Positions 1-9,007 of a stretch of 64,000 bases of DNA are shown one piece after another (the first letter of the stretch is position 1; every line of letters begins with the position of its first letter). Below the pieces are notes generated by a model. The model was not told where the DNA came from and searched no databases. It worked only from the letters and a program-made list of their open reading frames with translations. The translations under genes were made by a program, and so were the position numbers. The stretch covers positions 1-64,000 of the forward strand of contig NZ_MACH01000131.1 of the NCBI RefSeq assembly GCF_001884065.1. Direction: 5' to 3'. This DNA comes from Bacillus proteolyticus. GTDB taxonomy: Bacteria; Bacillota; Bacilli; Bacillales; Bacillaceae_G.

Positions 1-1483
1 CACCTGAACCCATAGAGATGATGATTTGTTTGTACGGATTATTTGTACAGTCACCTGCAGCAAACACTCCTGGTACGTTTGTAGCACCGTGCTTGTCTGT
101 TACGATTTCACCGCGAACGCGTTCAACAGTTTCGCCTAACCAATCTGTGTTTGGCACAAGACCGATTTGAACGAATACACCTTGTAATTCAACGTGATGA
201 ACTTCTTCAGTTTCACGATCGATGTAAGAAATACCGTTTACTTTGTCAGTACCAGTAATTTCTTTCGTTTGAACGTTTTTCAGAACAGTTACGTTTGGTA
301 AGCTGTTAAGACGTTCTTGTAATACAGCATCAGCTTTTAATTCTGGCATGAATTCAAGAACAGTTACATGCTTAACAATACCTGCTAAGTCGATAGCTGC
401 TTCAATACCAGAGTTACCTCCGCCGATAACTGCTACATCTTTTCCGATGAATAATGGACCGTCACAGTGTGGGCAGTATGCTACACCTTTATTTTTGAAC
501 TCAGCTTCACCTGGTACGCCAACATTACGCCAGCGAGCACCTGTAGAAACGATTACGCTCTTACTTTTCAGAATAGCGCCGTTTTCAAGTTCCACTTCAA
601 TAAGTTCTTTTTTCTCTAAACGTTTCGCACGTTGTAGATTCATTACATCGATGTCGTATTCTTTTACGTGCTCTTCAAGGCTCGCTACTAGCTTAGGACC
701 TTCAGTGCGTTTTACGCTGATGAAGTTCTCAATGCCCATAGTATCCATTACTTGACCACCGAAGCGCTCAGCAACGATACCAGTGCGGATGCCTTTACGT
801 GCTGCATAAATTGCTGCACTTGCACCAGCAGGGCCGCCACCAACAACAAGAACATCGTATGGATCTTTATCAGAAAGCTCTGATGCATCTGGACCGTTAC
901 CCAATTTAGCTAAAATTTCTTCAAGTGTCATACGACCGCTTCCGAAAGATTCGCCGTTTAGGTAAACAGTTGGTACTGCCATGATGTCTTTGCTTTCTAC
1001 TTCCTCTTTGAATGCAGCGCCATCAATCATAGTATGTGTAATACTAGAGTTAAGAACGCTCATTACGTTAAGAGCTTGTACAACATCAGGACAGTTATGA
1101 CAACTTAGGCTGATATAAGATTCAAAATGATATTCGCTTTGAATGTTTTTGATTTGATCGATTAATTTTTGTTCAACTTTTGGAGCGCGTCCACTTACTT
1201 GTAGTAAAGCTAACACTAATGAAGTAAATTCGTGTCCTAATGGAATACCAGCGAATACGACACCAGTGTCTTCACCAGGGCGGTTTACGCTAAAGCTTGG
1301 TGTTCTCTCTAATTCAACTTTTTCTACTGTAATCTTAGATGACATAGTAGCTAATTCGTCTACTAGAGCTAACATATCTTTAGATACGTTATCGTCTCCT
1401 GCACTTACTTTAAGTAAAATATCGTTCTCCATTAACTGAAGGTATTGGGATAGTTGTGTTTTTATATCTGCATCTAGTATCAT
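1..1483 (-). CDS. ahpF: Alkyl hydroperoxide reductase subunit F (3' end cut by window edge)
   Basis: Flavoprotein NADH:peroxiredoxin reductase that passes electrons from NADH through FAD and two disulfide centres to AhpC in the cytosol. About 494 codons are present; the family is about 508 residues, so only the last few are missing. Reading the minus strand from ATG 1481-1483 gives [10 protein letters not shown]. The N-terminal thioredoxin-fold disulfide appears as SCHNCPDV near 1085-1105, and the thioredoxin-reductase-type redox pair as AYCPHCDG near 462-485. The gene starts 14 bases after the ahpC stop, so the two are one transcript. Long overlapping ORFs on the plus strand are shadows. Assignment is firm from the two CxxC motifs and the partner gene. 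Confidence 0.96.
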   Translation of the reverse strand, partial: MILDADIKTQLSQYLQLMENDILLKVSAGDDNVSKDMLALVDELATMSSKITVEKVELERTPSFSVNRPGEDTGVVFAGIPLGHEFTSLVLALLQVSGRAPKVEQKLIDQIKNIQSEYHFESYISLSCHNCPDVVQALNVMSVLNSSITHTMIDGAAFKEEVESKDIMAVPTVYLNGESFGSGRMTLEEILAKLGNGPDASELSDKDPYDVLVVGGGPAGASAAIYAARKGIRTGIVAERFGGQVMDTMGIENFISVKRTEGPKLVASLEEHVKEYDIDVMNLQRAKRLEKKELIEVELENGAILKSKSVIVSTGARWRNVGVPGEAEFKNKGVAYCPHCDGPLFIGKDVAVIGGGNSGIEAAIDLAGIVKHVTVLEFMPELKADAVLQERLNSLPNVTVLKNVQTKEITGTDKVNGISYIDRETEEVHHVELQGVFVQIGLVPNTDWLGETVERVRGEIVTDKHGATNVPGVFAAGDCTNNPYKQIIISMGSG

Positions 1484-1497
1484 TTTGATCGAACTCC

Positions 1498-2061
1498 TTA
1501 GATTTTGCCTACAAGGTCAAGGCTTGGTTTAAGTGTTGCAGAACCCTCTTGCCATTTAGCTGGGCAAACTTCACCTGGGTTGTTACGTACGTATTGAGCA
1601 GCTTTAATTTTGTTAACAAGAATGCTTGCGTCACGGCCGATACCGTCAGCATTGATTTCCATAGATTGGATAACGCCGTCTGGATCGATGATGAATGTAC
1701 CACGAGCAGCAAGACCTTCTTCTTCCATTAAAACGTTGAAGTTTGTAGTGATTGTGCGAGTTGGGTCACCAATCATAATGTATTCGATTTTGCCGATAGT
1801 TTCTGAGCTATCATGCCATGCTTTGTGAGTGAAGTGAGTGTCTGTAGATACAGAGTATACCTCAACGCCTAAGTCTTTTAGAGTTGCATATTGGTTTTGT
1901 AAGTCTTCAAGTTCAGTTGGACAAACGAATGTGAAGTCTGCTGGGTAGAAACAAACTACACTCCATTTTCCTTTTAAACTTTCGTCAGTAACTTGGATAA
2001 ATTCTCCATTATGGTAAGCATTAGCTTTAAACGGTTTTACTTCTGTGCCGATTAATAACAT
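1498..2061 (-). CDS. ahpC: Alkyl hydroperoxide reductase subunit C (2-Cys peroxiredoxin)
   Basis: Typical 2-Cys peroxiredoxin that reduces hydrogen peroxide, organic peroxides and peroxynitrite; it is recycled by AhpF, encoded next in the transcript. The 187-residue product is full length. The peroxidatic cysteine lies in DFTFVCPTE (about residue 47) and the resolving cysteine in GEVCPAKW (about residue 166). The start is supported by AGGAGG eight to nine bases upstream. A PerR-like palindrome upstream (2135-2149) suggests peroxide induction. Nothing in the gene looks unusual. Confidence 0.98.
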   Translation of the reverse strand: MLLIGTEVKPFKANAYHNGEFIQVTDESLKGKWSVVCFYPADFTFVCPTELEDLQNQYATLKDLGVEVYSVSTDTHFTHKAWHDSSETIGKIEYIMIGDPTRTITTNFNVLMEEEGLAARGTFIIDPDGVIQSMEINADGIGRDASILVNKIKAAQYVRNNPGEVCPAKWQEGSATLKPSLDLVGKI

Positions 2062-2134
2062 ATTAAAATTCCTCCTAAAGGTTGGTTTTGAGCATCGGAA
2101 ATTAGTTTGCTCATAAAATATATTTTTTAATTAA

Positions 2135-2149
2135 CTATAATAATTCTAA
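2135..2149 (-). promoter_or_regulatory. PerR-like operator upstream of ahpC
   Basis: On the minus strand this reads TTAGAATTATTATAG, matching 13 of 15 positions of the Bacillus PerR box TTATAATNATTATAA. It lies about 75 bases before the ahpC start, where a PerR operator is known in related species. Fur and Zur boxes share part of this pattern, so the assignment rests on the gene it precedes. Confidence 0.65.
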
Positions 2150-2575
2150 TTCAATATTAATTATCATATAGAAGTGGTTATTTTGTCAAGAGAATAAACC
2201 AACTTTATACCAATTTAATTAATATTTATTCTCAATTAAGGCTGCTAGGGAATTAAAAGGTAATTTTCAAGTCATAAATTTTCAATGAGTGCTGGAAAGA
2301 GTAGTGTGTATGTTAGAGACATGGTGTAAGTATAAATTCTTAGGAAGGAAATATTTCTTAGAAGTTGTAGATTTGAAAAGGAACTGCTTACTTCTATTTT
2401 ACAAAGAATTGTGAGATAAATAAAACAAAATGTATCGGAATCTTTGTGAACAATTATTGTCATCATAAATATATATAATAAGAAGTATATTGCAATGAGA
2501 AATAGAAACATTGACGCTCATTTCTAACAAGATATAATAAAAACGAGATATGTATTGCAACAAATAAGATATAGT
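2150..2575. other. AT-rich intergenic stretch, no gene seen
   Basis: About 425 bases between the ahpC control region and the terminator before the deoxyribose cluster. A 79-codon open frame on the minus strand (2272-2511) has no ribosome binding site and a composition unlike its neighbours, so I do not call it. The 5' part probably holds further ahpC promoter elements; I see no other structure. Confidence 0.5.
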
Positions 2576-2610
2576 ATAGATTGAAAAAATTTCAGTCTAT
2601 TATTTTTTTA
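2576..2610 (+). terminator. Intrinsic terminator-like hairpin in the leader of the kinase gene
   Basis: An 11-bp stem with one G-T pair (2576-2586 with 2590-2600) closes a 3-base loop and is followed by TATTTTTTT. It lies 43 bases before the kinase start, so it either ends unseen upstream transcription or attenuates this operon. No S-box aptamer precedes it. Confidence 0.6.
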
Positions 2611-2618
2611 TGGCTTTT

Positions 2619-2632
2619 AGAAAACGTTTACA
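2619..2632 (+). promoter_or_regulatory. cre-like site before the kinase gene
   Basis: AGAAAACGTTTACA matches the CcpA operator consensus TGWAANCGNTNWCA except at the first position. It lies about 20 bases before the start codon. Catabolite repression would suit a sugar-phosphate disposal operon better than methionine salvage. Confidence 0.4.
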
Positions 2633-2652
2633 TTTAGTGTGGAGGGGAAACC

Positions 2653-3879
2653 ATGTCTAAGTTCACGAAGTATTTTTTAATGGAAGCTAAAGATGTGATT
2701 GCATATGTGCAAGAGAGATTACCTAAGTTCGAACATGCAAAGGGATTAAAGTGTAAAGAAATAGGTGATGGTAATTTAAATTATGTGTTCCGCGTTTGGG
2801 ATGAACAGAAGAACATTTCTGTCATTGTAAAGCAAGCTGGGGATACAGCGCGTATTTCAGATGAGTTTAAGTTATCGACGAATCGAATTCGTATAGAATC
2901 GGATGTTTTGCGATTAGAGGGAGAGTTAGCACCTGGACTTGTACCAGATGTATATTTGTTCGATAGTGTGATGAATTGTTGTGTGATGGAAGATTTATCA
3001 AGTTATACAATATTGCGCACAGCACTCATAAATCATCAAATGTTTCCTAGGCTTGCTGATGATTTAACTACTTTTATGGTAAATACTCTTCTATTAACAT
3101 CAGATGTTGTAATGAATCATAAAGAGAAGAAGGAACTTGTGAAAAATTATATAAATCCTGAGTTATGTGAGATTACAGAGGACCTCGTATATTCAGAGCC
3201 GTTTACAAATCATAATAAACGCAACGAATTGTTTCAATTAAATGAAGGATGGATTAGAGAGCATATTTATAGTGATAAAGAGCTTCGTATGGAAGTAGCA
3301 AAACTTAAGTTTTCTTTTATGACGAATGCACAAGCGCTGCTTCACGGTGATTTACATACTGGTTCTGTTTTTGTAAAAAGTGATTCTACAAAGGTTATTG
3401 ATCCTGAGTTTGCTTTTTATGGACCTATGGGATATGACGTTGGGAATGTAATGGCGAATTTAATGTTTGCATGGGTGAATGCAGATGCAGTGATGCAATC
3501 TGGTATGGAGAAAAATACATATATGAACTGGTTAGAATCTACCATAATAGATGTAATTGATTTATTTAAGAAGAAGTTTTTAGATGCTTGGGATATTCAT
3601 GTGACAGAGGTTATGGCGAAGGAAGAAGGCTTTAACCAAGTTTATTTACAATCTGTATTAGAGGATACAGCTGCAGTGACGGGTCTTGAGTTAATTCGCC
3701 GTATTGTTGGTCTAGCGAAGGTAAAGGATATTACTTGTATTGAGAATGATGCAGCGCGTGCTAGAATGGAGCGAATTTGTCTTCAGGCAGCGAAGAAGTT
3801 TATTTTACAAGCGAATCGATATAAAACAGGTACCAGCTTTGTAGAAACGTTAAGAAAACAAATGCATAGTGCGAAGTAA
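2653..3879 (+). CDS. drdK: MtnK-family sugar kinase, probable 5-deoxyribose kinase
   Basis: Kinase of the methylthioribose-kinase fold (408 residues, full length). The glycine-rich loop [11 protein letters not shown] lies near residues 38-48, the catalytic loop [10 protein letters not shown] near 228-237, and the metal-binding DPEFAFYGP near 250-258. By sequence it would be annotated methylthioribose kinase. However, it is followed by an MtnA-like isomerase and a class II aldolase rather than mtnW/X/B/D, and no S-box precedes it. From memory, a kinase-isomerase-aldolase set like this in Bacillus thuringiensis phosphorylates 5-deoxyribose, the by-product of radical-SAM enzymes, at C1. The kinase fold is certain; the substrate is inferred from context. 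The RBS GGAGGGG precedes ATG at 2653. Confidence 0.85.
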   Translation: MSKFTKYFLMEAKDVIAYVQERLPKFEHAKGLKCKEIGDGNLNYVFRVWDEQKNISVIVKQAGDTARISDEFKLSTNRIRIESDVLRLEGELAPGLVPDVYLFDSVMNCCVMEDLSSYTILRTALINHQMFPRLADDLTTFMVNTLLLTSDVVMNHKEKKELVKNYINPELCEITEDLVYSEPFTNHNKRNELFQLNEGWIREHIYSDKELRMEVAKLKFSFMTNAQALLHGDLHTGSVFVKSDSTKVIDPEFAFYGPMGYDVGNVMANLMFAWVNADAVMQSGMEKNTYMNWLESTIIDVIDLFKKKFLDAWDIHVTEVMAKEEGFNQVYLQSVLEDTAAVTGLELIRRIVGLAKVKDITCIENDAARARMERICLQAAKKFILQANRYKTGTSFVETLRKQMHSAK

Positions 3880-3891
3880 GGGGAGAAGATG

Positions 3892-4932
3892 ATGGCAGAG
3901 CAATTAATACCAATTCAGTGGAAAGATGATGCTTTAGTGTTGTTGGATCAAACGGTATTGCCGAACGAAGTAGTCTATGAATCTTTTAAAACGGCTGAGG
4001 GTGTCTGGGATGCGATTCAAGTAATGAAAGTACGAGGAGCTCCGGCAATAGGAGTTTCAGCAGCCTATGGTGTGTATTTAGGGGTAAAGGAAGTTGCTGA
4101 AAGTTCGGCGGAAGAATTCATAGAGGAAGTAAAAAATGTATGTACATATTTAGCAACATCAAGGCCGACGGCAGTAAATTTATTTTGGGCGCTTGAAAGA
4201 ATGGAAAGTGTAGCGAAAGAGAATGCTCACTTATCAATTGCGCAGTTGAAAGAGAGATTATTAGAAGAAGCAAAAGAGATTCATAGAGAAGATGAAGAAA
4301 TTAACCGTCAAATTGGAGAACACGCATTAACATTATTCCGTGATGGCATGGGAGTATTAACGCATTGTAATGCAGGTGCGTTAGCAACGACTAAGTACGG
4401 TACCGCGACAGCTCCAATGTACTTAGCGAAAGAAAAAGGATGGGACCTTAAAATCTACTCTGACGAAACACGTCCAAGATTACAAGGTTCAACGTTAACA
4501 GCATTAGAACTGCAGCGAGCGGGAATTGATGTAACGGTCATTACAGATAATATGGCAGCAATGGTCATGTCACAAGGGAAAATTGATGCGGTAATCGTTG
4601 GATGTGACCGCGTAGCAGCAAATGGGGATGTAGCAAATAAAATTGGAACATTAGGCGTATCTATTTTAGCTAAATACTACAACATTCCATTTTATGTAGC
4701 AGCACCAACGCCGACAATTGATTTGAAAACACCGACAGGAAAAGAAATTCCAATTGAAGAAAGAGATGCTTCTGAAGTGATCAATCGTTTCGGACAATAT
4801 TCTGCTCCGAAAGAAAGTAAAGTATATAATCCGGCATTTGATGTTACGCCATATGAAAATGTAACAGCGATTATTACGGAAAAAGGGATTGTGGAAGCAC
4901 CGTTTACGGAGAACTTAAAAAAGCTATTTTAG
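3892..4932 (+). CDS. drdI: MtnA-family aldose-1-phosphate isomerase, probable 5-deoxyribose-1-P isomerase
   Basis: Member of the eIF2B-related isomerases that convert methylthioribose-1-phosphate, or 5-deoxyribose-1-phosphate, to the ketose (5-deoxyribulose-1-phosphate). Family hallmarks are the catalytic cysteine in [16 protein letters not shown] (about residue 158) and the aspartate in [17 protein letters not shown] (about residue 238). Two ATGs are adjacent at 3889 and 3892; the second is better spaced from AAGGGGAG (3878-3885), giving 346 residues. The gap from the kinase is 12 bases, so the two are co-transcribed. The aldolase next door points to deoxyribose disposal rather than the methionine cycle, but the protein could act on both substrates. 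Confidence 0.87.
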   Translation: MAEQLIPIQWKDDALVLLDQTVLPNEVVYESFKTAEGVWDAIQVMKVRGAPAIGVSAAYGVYLGVKEVAESSAEEFIEEVKNVCTYLATSRPTAVNLFWALERMESVAKENAHLSIAQLKERLLEEAKEIHREDEEINRQIGEHALTLFRDGMGVLTHCNAGALATTKYGTATAPMYLAKEKGWDLKIYSDETRPRLQGSTLTALELQRAGIDVTVITDNMAAMVMSQGKIDAVIVGCDRVAANGDVANKIGTLGVSILAKYYNIPFYVAAPTPTIDLKTPTGKEIPIEERDASEVINRFGQYSAPKESKVYNPAFDVTPYENVTAIITEKGIVEAPFTENLKKLF

Positions 4933-4983
4933 TAAGTAGATATATAGTCAGTCATCATAAGCTTCATACTTAGGGGGATGTAT

Positions 4984-5625
4984 ATGTTATTACAAAACGA
5001 AAGAGAAGAAATTGTAGCGTATGGAAAGAAAATGATCTCCAGTGGTTTAACAAAGGGGACTGGGGGTAATATTAGTATTTTTAATCGTGAACAAGGGCTT
5101 GTTGCAATTAGCCCAAGCGGTTTAGATTATTATGAAACGAAGCCTGAAGACGTAGTTATATTGAATTTAGATGGTGAAGTGATAGAAGGAGAGAGAAAAC
5201 CATCAAGTGAGCTCGATATGCACCTTATTTATTATAGAAATCGTGAAGATATAAATGCGCTTGTGCACACACATTCTCCTTATGCGAAGACAATTGCATC
5301 ATTAGGATGGGAACTTCCTGCTGTGTCATATTTAATTGCTTTTGCAGGTCCAAATGTTCGCTGTGCACCGTATGAAACATTTGGTACGAAGCAATTAGCA
5401 GAGGCAGCTTTTGAAGGAATGATTGATCGTCGTGCAGTTTTACTTGCGAATCATGGTTTAATGGCTGGTGCAAATAATATAAAAATGGCGTTTACTATTG
5501 CAGAAGAGATTGAGTTTTGTGCTCAAATTTATTATCAAACGAAAAGTGTTGGGGAACCGAAATTATTGCCAGAAGACGAAATGGAGAATTTGGCGAAGAA
5601 GTTTGAAGGGTATGGGCAGCAGTAA
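4984..5625 (+). CDS. drdA: Class II aldolase, probable 5-deoxyribulose-1-phosphate aldolase (FucA-like)
   Basis: Zinc-dependent class II aldolase of the fuculose-1-phosphate aldolase/RhaD/AraD family, 213 residues. The catalytic glutamate lies in SSELDMH (about residue 75), and zinc ligands in HTHSPYA (about 95-97) and NHGLMAG (about 157). Expected reaction here: 5-deoxyribulose-1-phosphate to DHAP plus acetaldehyde. An in-frame ATG at 4978 abuts the RBS (TAGGGGG), so the ATG at 4984 (MLLQNEREEIV) is preferred. It closes the three-gene operon, followed by a strong terminator. A MtnB dehydratase is a remote relative, but the FucA-type motifs and length favour an aldolase. Confidence 0.85.
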   Translation: MLLQNEREEIVAYGKKMISSGLTKGTGGNISIFNREQGLVAISPSGLDYYETKPEDVVILNLDGEVIEGERKPSSELDMHLIYYRNREDINALVHTHSPYAKTIASLGWELPAVSYLIAFAGPNVRCAPYETFGTKQLAEAAFEGMIDRRAVLLANHGLMAGANNIKMAFTIAEEIEFCAQIYYQTKSVGEPKLLPEDEMENLAKKFEGYGQQ

Positions 5626-5630
5626 AATGA

Positions 5631-5667
5631 AAACACCCTCAAGAAAAAATCTTGAGGGTGTTTCTTT
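5631..5667. terminator. Bidirectional terminator between drdA and the siderophore permease
   Basis: A 13-bp perfect stem (5631-5643 with 5651-5663), 7-base loop, and T-rich flank on either strand. It serves two convergent transcripts. Confidence 0.9.
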
Positions 5668-6673
5668 ACGCTTTCTTAAGCAACAAATACATAAAGTAAG
5701 GAGCACCAATTAAAGCAACGACAATACCTGCTGGGATGCCATTAGGATCAACGATATTTCGTCCAATTGTATCTGCTAGTAGTAATAGCCATCCGCCTAT
5801 TAAAACGGCGATTGGCATGAATATTTGATGTCTTGGACCTACTAAAGATTTCGCGATATGAGGAGCCATTAGCCCGATAAAGCTAATTCCCCCTGTTACG
5901 GAAACAGCTGCAGCTGCAAGCGCAACGGCTGCAACTAATAAGTATCTGCGTTCTTTTTCAATTTCAATTCCAACACCGATTGCGACTGGTTCGTTTAATG
6001 CTAGAATGTTTAATCGATTTGCTTTATAGAAAACGAACGGAATTAATACGATTAACCATGGGAGCATTGCTAAAACGAAGATCCAGTCATCTCCCCAAAT
6101 ATTTCCGGCAATCCATTTTGAAATAAAGTCTACTTTCATGCGATCTGCGGATGAAATAAGGACAATCATCGCTCCAGATAGTGCAAATGAAAATCCGATA
6201 CCGGTTAATGTTAATCGCACCGGCCGAAGTCCTGTTGATTTACTATATGAAAATACATAAATTAGAACAGCAGTAAGGAAAGCACCGATAAACCCAACGA
6301 CTGGTAGTAAGTAAAGAAAAGAACCTACGTCAATTGGAAAGTATAAAAAGAAAATGGAAACTGCAACACCAGCTCCAGCATTGATTCCAAGAATGCCAGG
6401 TTCAGCTAAATCGTTACGTGTAATACCTTGCAGGATAGCACCAGATAAAGCGAGCGCCATACCGGCTAATAATGTAATGACAATTCTAGGTAGTCGTAAA
6501 GAATATAAAACAAATTCTTCTTTAAATGTACCTTGTCCCATTAGTGTTGGGAGTAATCGATCATAAGATAAAGATGCTGAACCGAGCCCCATTCCAACTA
6601 CAATGGTTGTAATGGTCAGTATAAGTAAAGCGAGTATGATAATACGTTGTTTTCTTAGAATAGATTGCATCAT
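5666..6673 (-). CDS. FecCD-type ferric-siderophore ABC permease
   Basis: Integral membrane permease subunit of an iron-siderophore importer (335 residues, about ten hydrophobic segments, the usual family length). Typical FecCD features include ALSGAILQGITRNDLAEPGI after TM2 and the cytoplasmic GGISFIGLMAPHIAK loop that contacts the ATPase. It overlaps the upstream permease by four bases (ATGA), so it is translationally coupled; the two presumably form a heterodimer. No ATPase gene follows, so a FhuC/FecE-type ATPase must come from elsewhere. The start is the first of two adjacent ATGs; AGGAGG lies 12 bases before it. Confidence 0.92.
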   Translation of the reverse strand: MMQSILRKQRIIILALLILTITTIVVGMGLGSASLSYDRLLPTLMGQGTFKEEFVLYSLRLPRIVITLLAGMALALSGAILQGITRNDLAEPGILGINAGAGVAVSIFFLYFPIDVGSFLYLLPVVGFIGAFLTAVLIYVFSYSKSTGLRPVRLTLTGIGFSFALSGAMIVLISSADRMKVDFISKWIAGNIWGDDWIFVLAMLPWLIVLIPFVFYKANRLNILALNEPVAIGVGIEIEKERRYLLVAAVALAAAAVSVTGGISFIGLMAPHIAKSLVGPRHQIFMPIAVLIGGWLLLLADTIGRNIVDPNGIPAGIVVALIGAPYFMYLLLKKA

Positions 6674-7710
6674 GAGAAAGTTCTTCCTCCTTTACGAACG
6701 ATAAATAGGAAGACTGGTAACCCTACAATAGCGACAATTGCAGCAACTGGTGTTTCGTACGGAGCGTTAATCGTACGTCCAATTGTATCTGCAAGTAGCA
6801 TAAAGGATGCACCAGCAATTGCTGACATCGGTATAACAAATCGGTAATCTGGACCGACAATTGGGCGTACCATATGAGGTACCATTAAGCCAATAAATGC
6901 CATATTTCCGACAAGCGCTACAGACGCACCAGCAAGTAAGATAATAATGATAAATAAAATGGTTTTAATAACAATAATTTTTTGACCTAGTCCAACAGCA
7001 ACTTCTTCACTGAAACTAAGGACTGTCAATTTCCTTGCAAATAAGATAGCGATAAAGATACTAATTGAAATGACTGGAATAATAATTTTTAATTGGCCCC
7101 AAGTTGTTCCAATTACGCCTCCAGCCGTCCACATTGATACATCTTGTGAAATTTTAAAGTAAATGCCAACACCTTCTGAGATTGCAAGTAGAAATGCTGA
7201 AACAGCAGCACCAGCTAATACAATTCGAAGAGGGGAAAGTCCGCCCTTTTTCACCATGCCAATTCCAAATACCATAATAGCGCCAATTGCAGCGCCGATA
7301 AAGCAAGCTAGTGTTAAGTAAAGGTAGCTTATAGAAGGGTTGAAAGCAAGTGTTAGTGCAAGTGCAGCATTTGCGCCGCCAGTTAGGCCAAGTAATCCTG
7401 GATCAGCAAGAGGGTTTCGCGTTAATCCTTGCATAATTGCACCAGAAACAGCGAGTCCAGCGCCTACAAAAATAGCAGCAACTTCACGTGGTAAACGTAT
7501 TTCACGAAGGATGGATAGCTTATCCCCTTTAGCAGAGGAAGTAAGTGCTAACCATACATCTTTTATAGAAGTATCCGCAGCACCTAACACCATTGCGAAC
7601 ATAAAAATAAGAAAGAATGCAATGATACTCAAAATTAATTTGTATGTAAAAGCGTTGGAACGTAGGTTGTCTTTCTCTTTTGTCATCAGTTTCACATCTT
7701 TTCTTTTCAT
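6670..7710 (-). CDS. FecCD-type ferric-siderophore ABC permease (second subunit)
   Basis: Permease subunit paired with the following FecCD gene (346 residues). It carries the same signatures: AVSGAIMQGLTRNPLADPGL near residue 80 and GNMAFIGLMVPHMVRPIVG near residue 265. The N-terminal 25 residues are charged and cytoplasmic. No convincing Shine-Dalgarno lies before ATG 7710; the in-frame ATG eight codons later (MTKEKDN) is an alternative. It lies 48 bases after the binding-protein gene, separated by a 13-bp inverted repeat that could lower permease expression relative to the lipoprotein. Confidence 0.92.
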   Translation of the reverse strand: MKRKDVKLMTKEKDNLRSNAFTYKLILSIIAFFLIFMFAMVLGAADTSIKDVWLALTSSAKGDKLSILREIRLPREVAAIFVGAGLAVSGAIMQGLTRNPLADPGLLGLTGGANAALALTLAFNPSISYLYLTLACFIGAAIGAIMVFGIGMVKKGGLSPLRIVLAGAAVSAFLLAISEGVGIYFKISQDVSMWTAGGVIGTTWGQLKIIIPVISISIFIAILFARKLTVLSFSEEVAVGLGQKIIVIKTILFIIIILLAGASVALVGNMAFIGLMVPHMVRPIVGPDYRFVIPMSAIAGASFMLLADTIGRTINAPYETPVAAIVAIVGLPVFLFIVRKGGRTFS

Positions 7711-7722
7711 AGAATAAAGGAA

Positions 7723-7749
7723 GAGGAATTCTTAAATTAAGAATTCCTC
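7723..7749 (-). terminator. Intercistronic hairpin between binding protein and permeases
   Basis: A perfect 13-bp inverted repeat (7723-7735 with 7737-7749) sits between the lipoprotein stop and the permease start. The following minus-strand run TTCCTTTATT is only partly U-rich, so it is better read as a partial terminator or 3' stabiliser giving excess binding protein, as is common in ABC importer operons. Confidence 0.6.
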
Positions 7750-7758
7750 ATGTTTGTA

Positions 7759-8676
7759 TTATTGACCAAGAAAGCTCTTCTTGAAGAAGTCTAGCTGGAA
7801 ATCTAATGTAAGTGGATCATTGAAATAGAATTCCATCATGTTTGCTTCATATACACGATTATTTTTTACTGCTGGAATGTTTTTATATGATTCTGTCTCT
7901 TGGAATGAGTTATCAGTATCTTTGTTTTTACTTACGATTAAGTAATCACCGGCGAACTCAGGTAATACCTCAGTAGATAATGCGTAGTATCCTTCTTTTA
8001 AAGCTTTTTCTTTTACTTTTTCAGGCATTTTTAATTTCATTTCTTGGTAAAGAATTTCTGTTCCACGGCCCCAGTTTTCGCCGTATACATAAAGCTGTTT
8101 ATTGAAGTTTTCAACAACAGAAACTGTTGCATCTTCACCGATCTTAGCTTTAATGTCTTTTCCAGCTGTTTGTGCGCGTTTCTTGAAATCATCAACCCAA
8201 GTTTTTGCTTCTTTTTCTTTATTTAATAATTTACCGATTTCTAAGTGTTGTGTTAAGTAATCAACTTTTCCGTAAGTGTATGTTACAGTAGGAGCGATTT
8301 TCTTTAACTTGTCAACATTTTTAATATTGGATAAACCAATGATTAAATCTGGATTTAATTCTGCAATCTTTTCAACATTCTCATCTGATACTTCAGCAAC
8401 ATTTTTAAGCTTGCTATCAAAACGTGGGTTTTGTTTAGACCATGAATCTACCCCAACAAGATTTACACCTAATGACATTACGTTACCAGCGAATGATGAT
8501 AGGACAACAACACGTTGTGGATTTGCTGGAACTTCAACTTTACCATTTTCAGATTGGTATGTAATTGTTTCTGATTTCTTACCTTTTGCGTCGCTCTTCT
8601 TGTCTGTTGAACCATTGCTACAAGCACTCATAACAAGGACGAACAGAACTGTTAGTGAAATAAATAATTTTTTCAT
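7759..8676 (-). CDS. Ferric-siderophore-binding lipoprotein (YxeB/FhuD-like)
   Basis: Extracellular substrate-binding lipoprotein of an iron-siderophore ABC importer, 305 residues. A signal peptide ends in the lipobox VMSAC (Cys 19) with a lysine/serine-rich linker after it. The mature part shows the FecB/FhuD fold: PQRVVVLSSFAGNVMSLGV, then ELNPDLIIGL, and the C-terminal FYFNDPLTLDFQLDF. The opening motif resembles YxeB, the hydroxamate (ferrioxamine/ferrichrome) receptor of B. cereus and B. subtilis; ligand choice is inferred from memory only. The RBS AAAGGAG precedes the ATG. Fur boxes lie in the divergent upstream region. Confidence 0.88.
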   Translation of the reverse strand: MKKLFISLTVLFVLVMSACSNGSTDKKSDAKGKKSETITYQSENGKVEVPANPQRVVVLSSFAGNVMSLGVNLVGVDSWSKQNPRFDSKLKNVAEVSDENVEKIAELNPDLIIGLSNIKNVDKLKKIAPTVTYTYGKVDYLTQHLEIGKLLNKEKEAKTWVDDFKKRAQTAGKDIKAKIGEDATVSVVENFNKQLYVYGENWGRGTEILYQEMKLKMPEKVKEKALKEGYYALSTEVLPEFAGDYLIVSKNKDTDNSFQETESYKNIPAVKNNRVYEANMMEFYFNDPLTLDFQLDFFKKSFLGQ

Positions 8677-8858
8677 GGTCTTTCTCCTTTTGATAGATGA
8701 TATGTAATATACAATAAATTGTTTAGCTTTGATCTTTTGAAAAGTTAGTGGTAATACAAAAGTCTTATTAACAATCTTGAACTTGAGATTTTACCACATA
8801 GTATTCACCATAGTAATAGAAGAAGATGTAATCTCACAGTTGCTAATAATTAACAAAT

Positions 8859-8873
8859 TGATAATGATTATCA
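8859..8873. promoter_or_regulatory. Fur box (perfect 7-1-7)
   Basis: TGATAATGATTATCA is an exact match to the Bacillus Fur 7-1-7 consensus TGATAATNATTATCA. It sits in the 331-base divergent region between the siderophore-binding protein and the reductase, closer to the former. Confidence 0.93.
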
Positions 8874-8964
8874 CTATTGATTCTTTAAATACTATAATTT
8901 TATATAGGTGTATTGTCAATAGTGATTTTGATTGTAAATTTTGAGGAAACAGGTTATATTTTAT

Positions 8965-8979
8965 TGAGAATGATAATCA
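8965..8979. promoter_or_regulatory. Second Fur box, before the ferredoxin-NADP reductase
   Basis: TGAGAATGATAATCA matches 13 of 15 positions of the Fur consensus. It lies 29 bases before the reductase start, close to where its promoter should be. With the first box it implies that uptake and reductase genes are both derepressed by iron starvation. Confidence 0.82.
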
Positions 8980-9007
8980 ATGATTAATAGCTGAGGAGTG
9001 AACACGA

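Noticed and set aside
348-755. 135-codon plus-strand frame inside ahpF
   Set aside because: Antisense to a clear coding sequence, with no ribosome binding site.
2272-2511. 79-codon minus-strand frame with hydrophobic sequence
   Set aside because: No Shine-Dalgarno, AT-driven composition, and it sits in a long non-coding spacer.
2521-2652. Possible S-box before the mtnK-like gene
   Set aside because: I looked for the conserved blocks (GAGGGA, GAAGCCCGGCAACC, GGTGCTAATTCC) and found none; only a short hairpin and a cre-like site are there.
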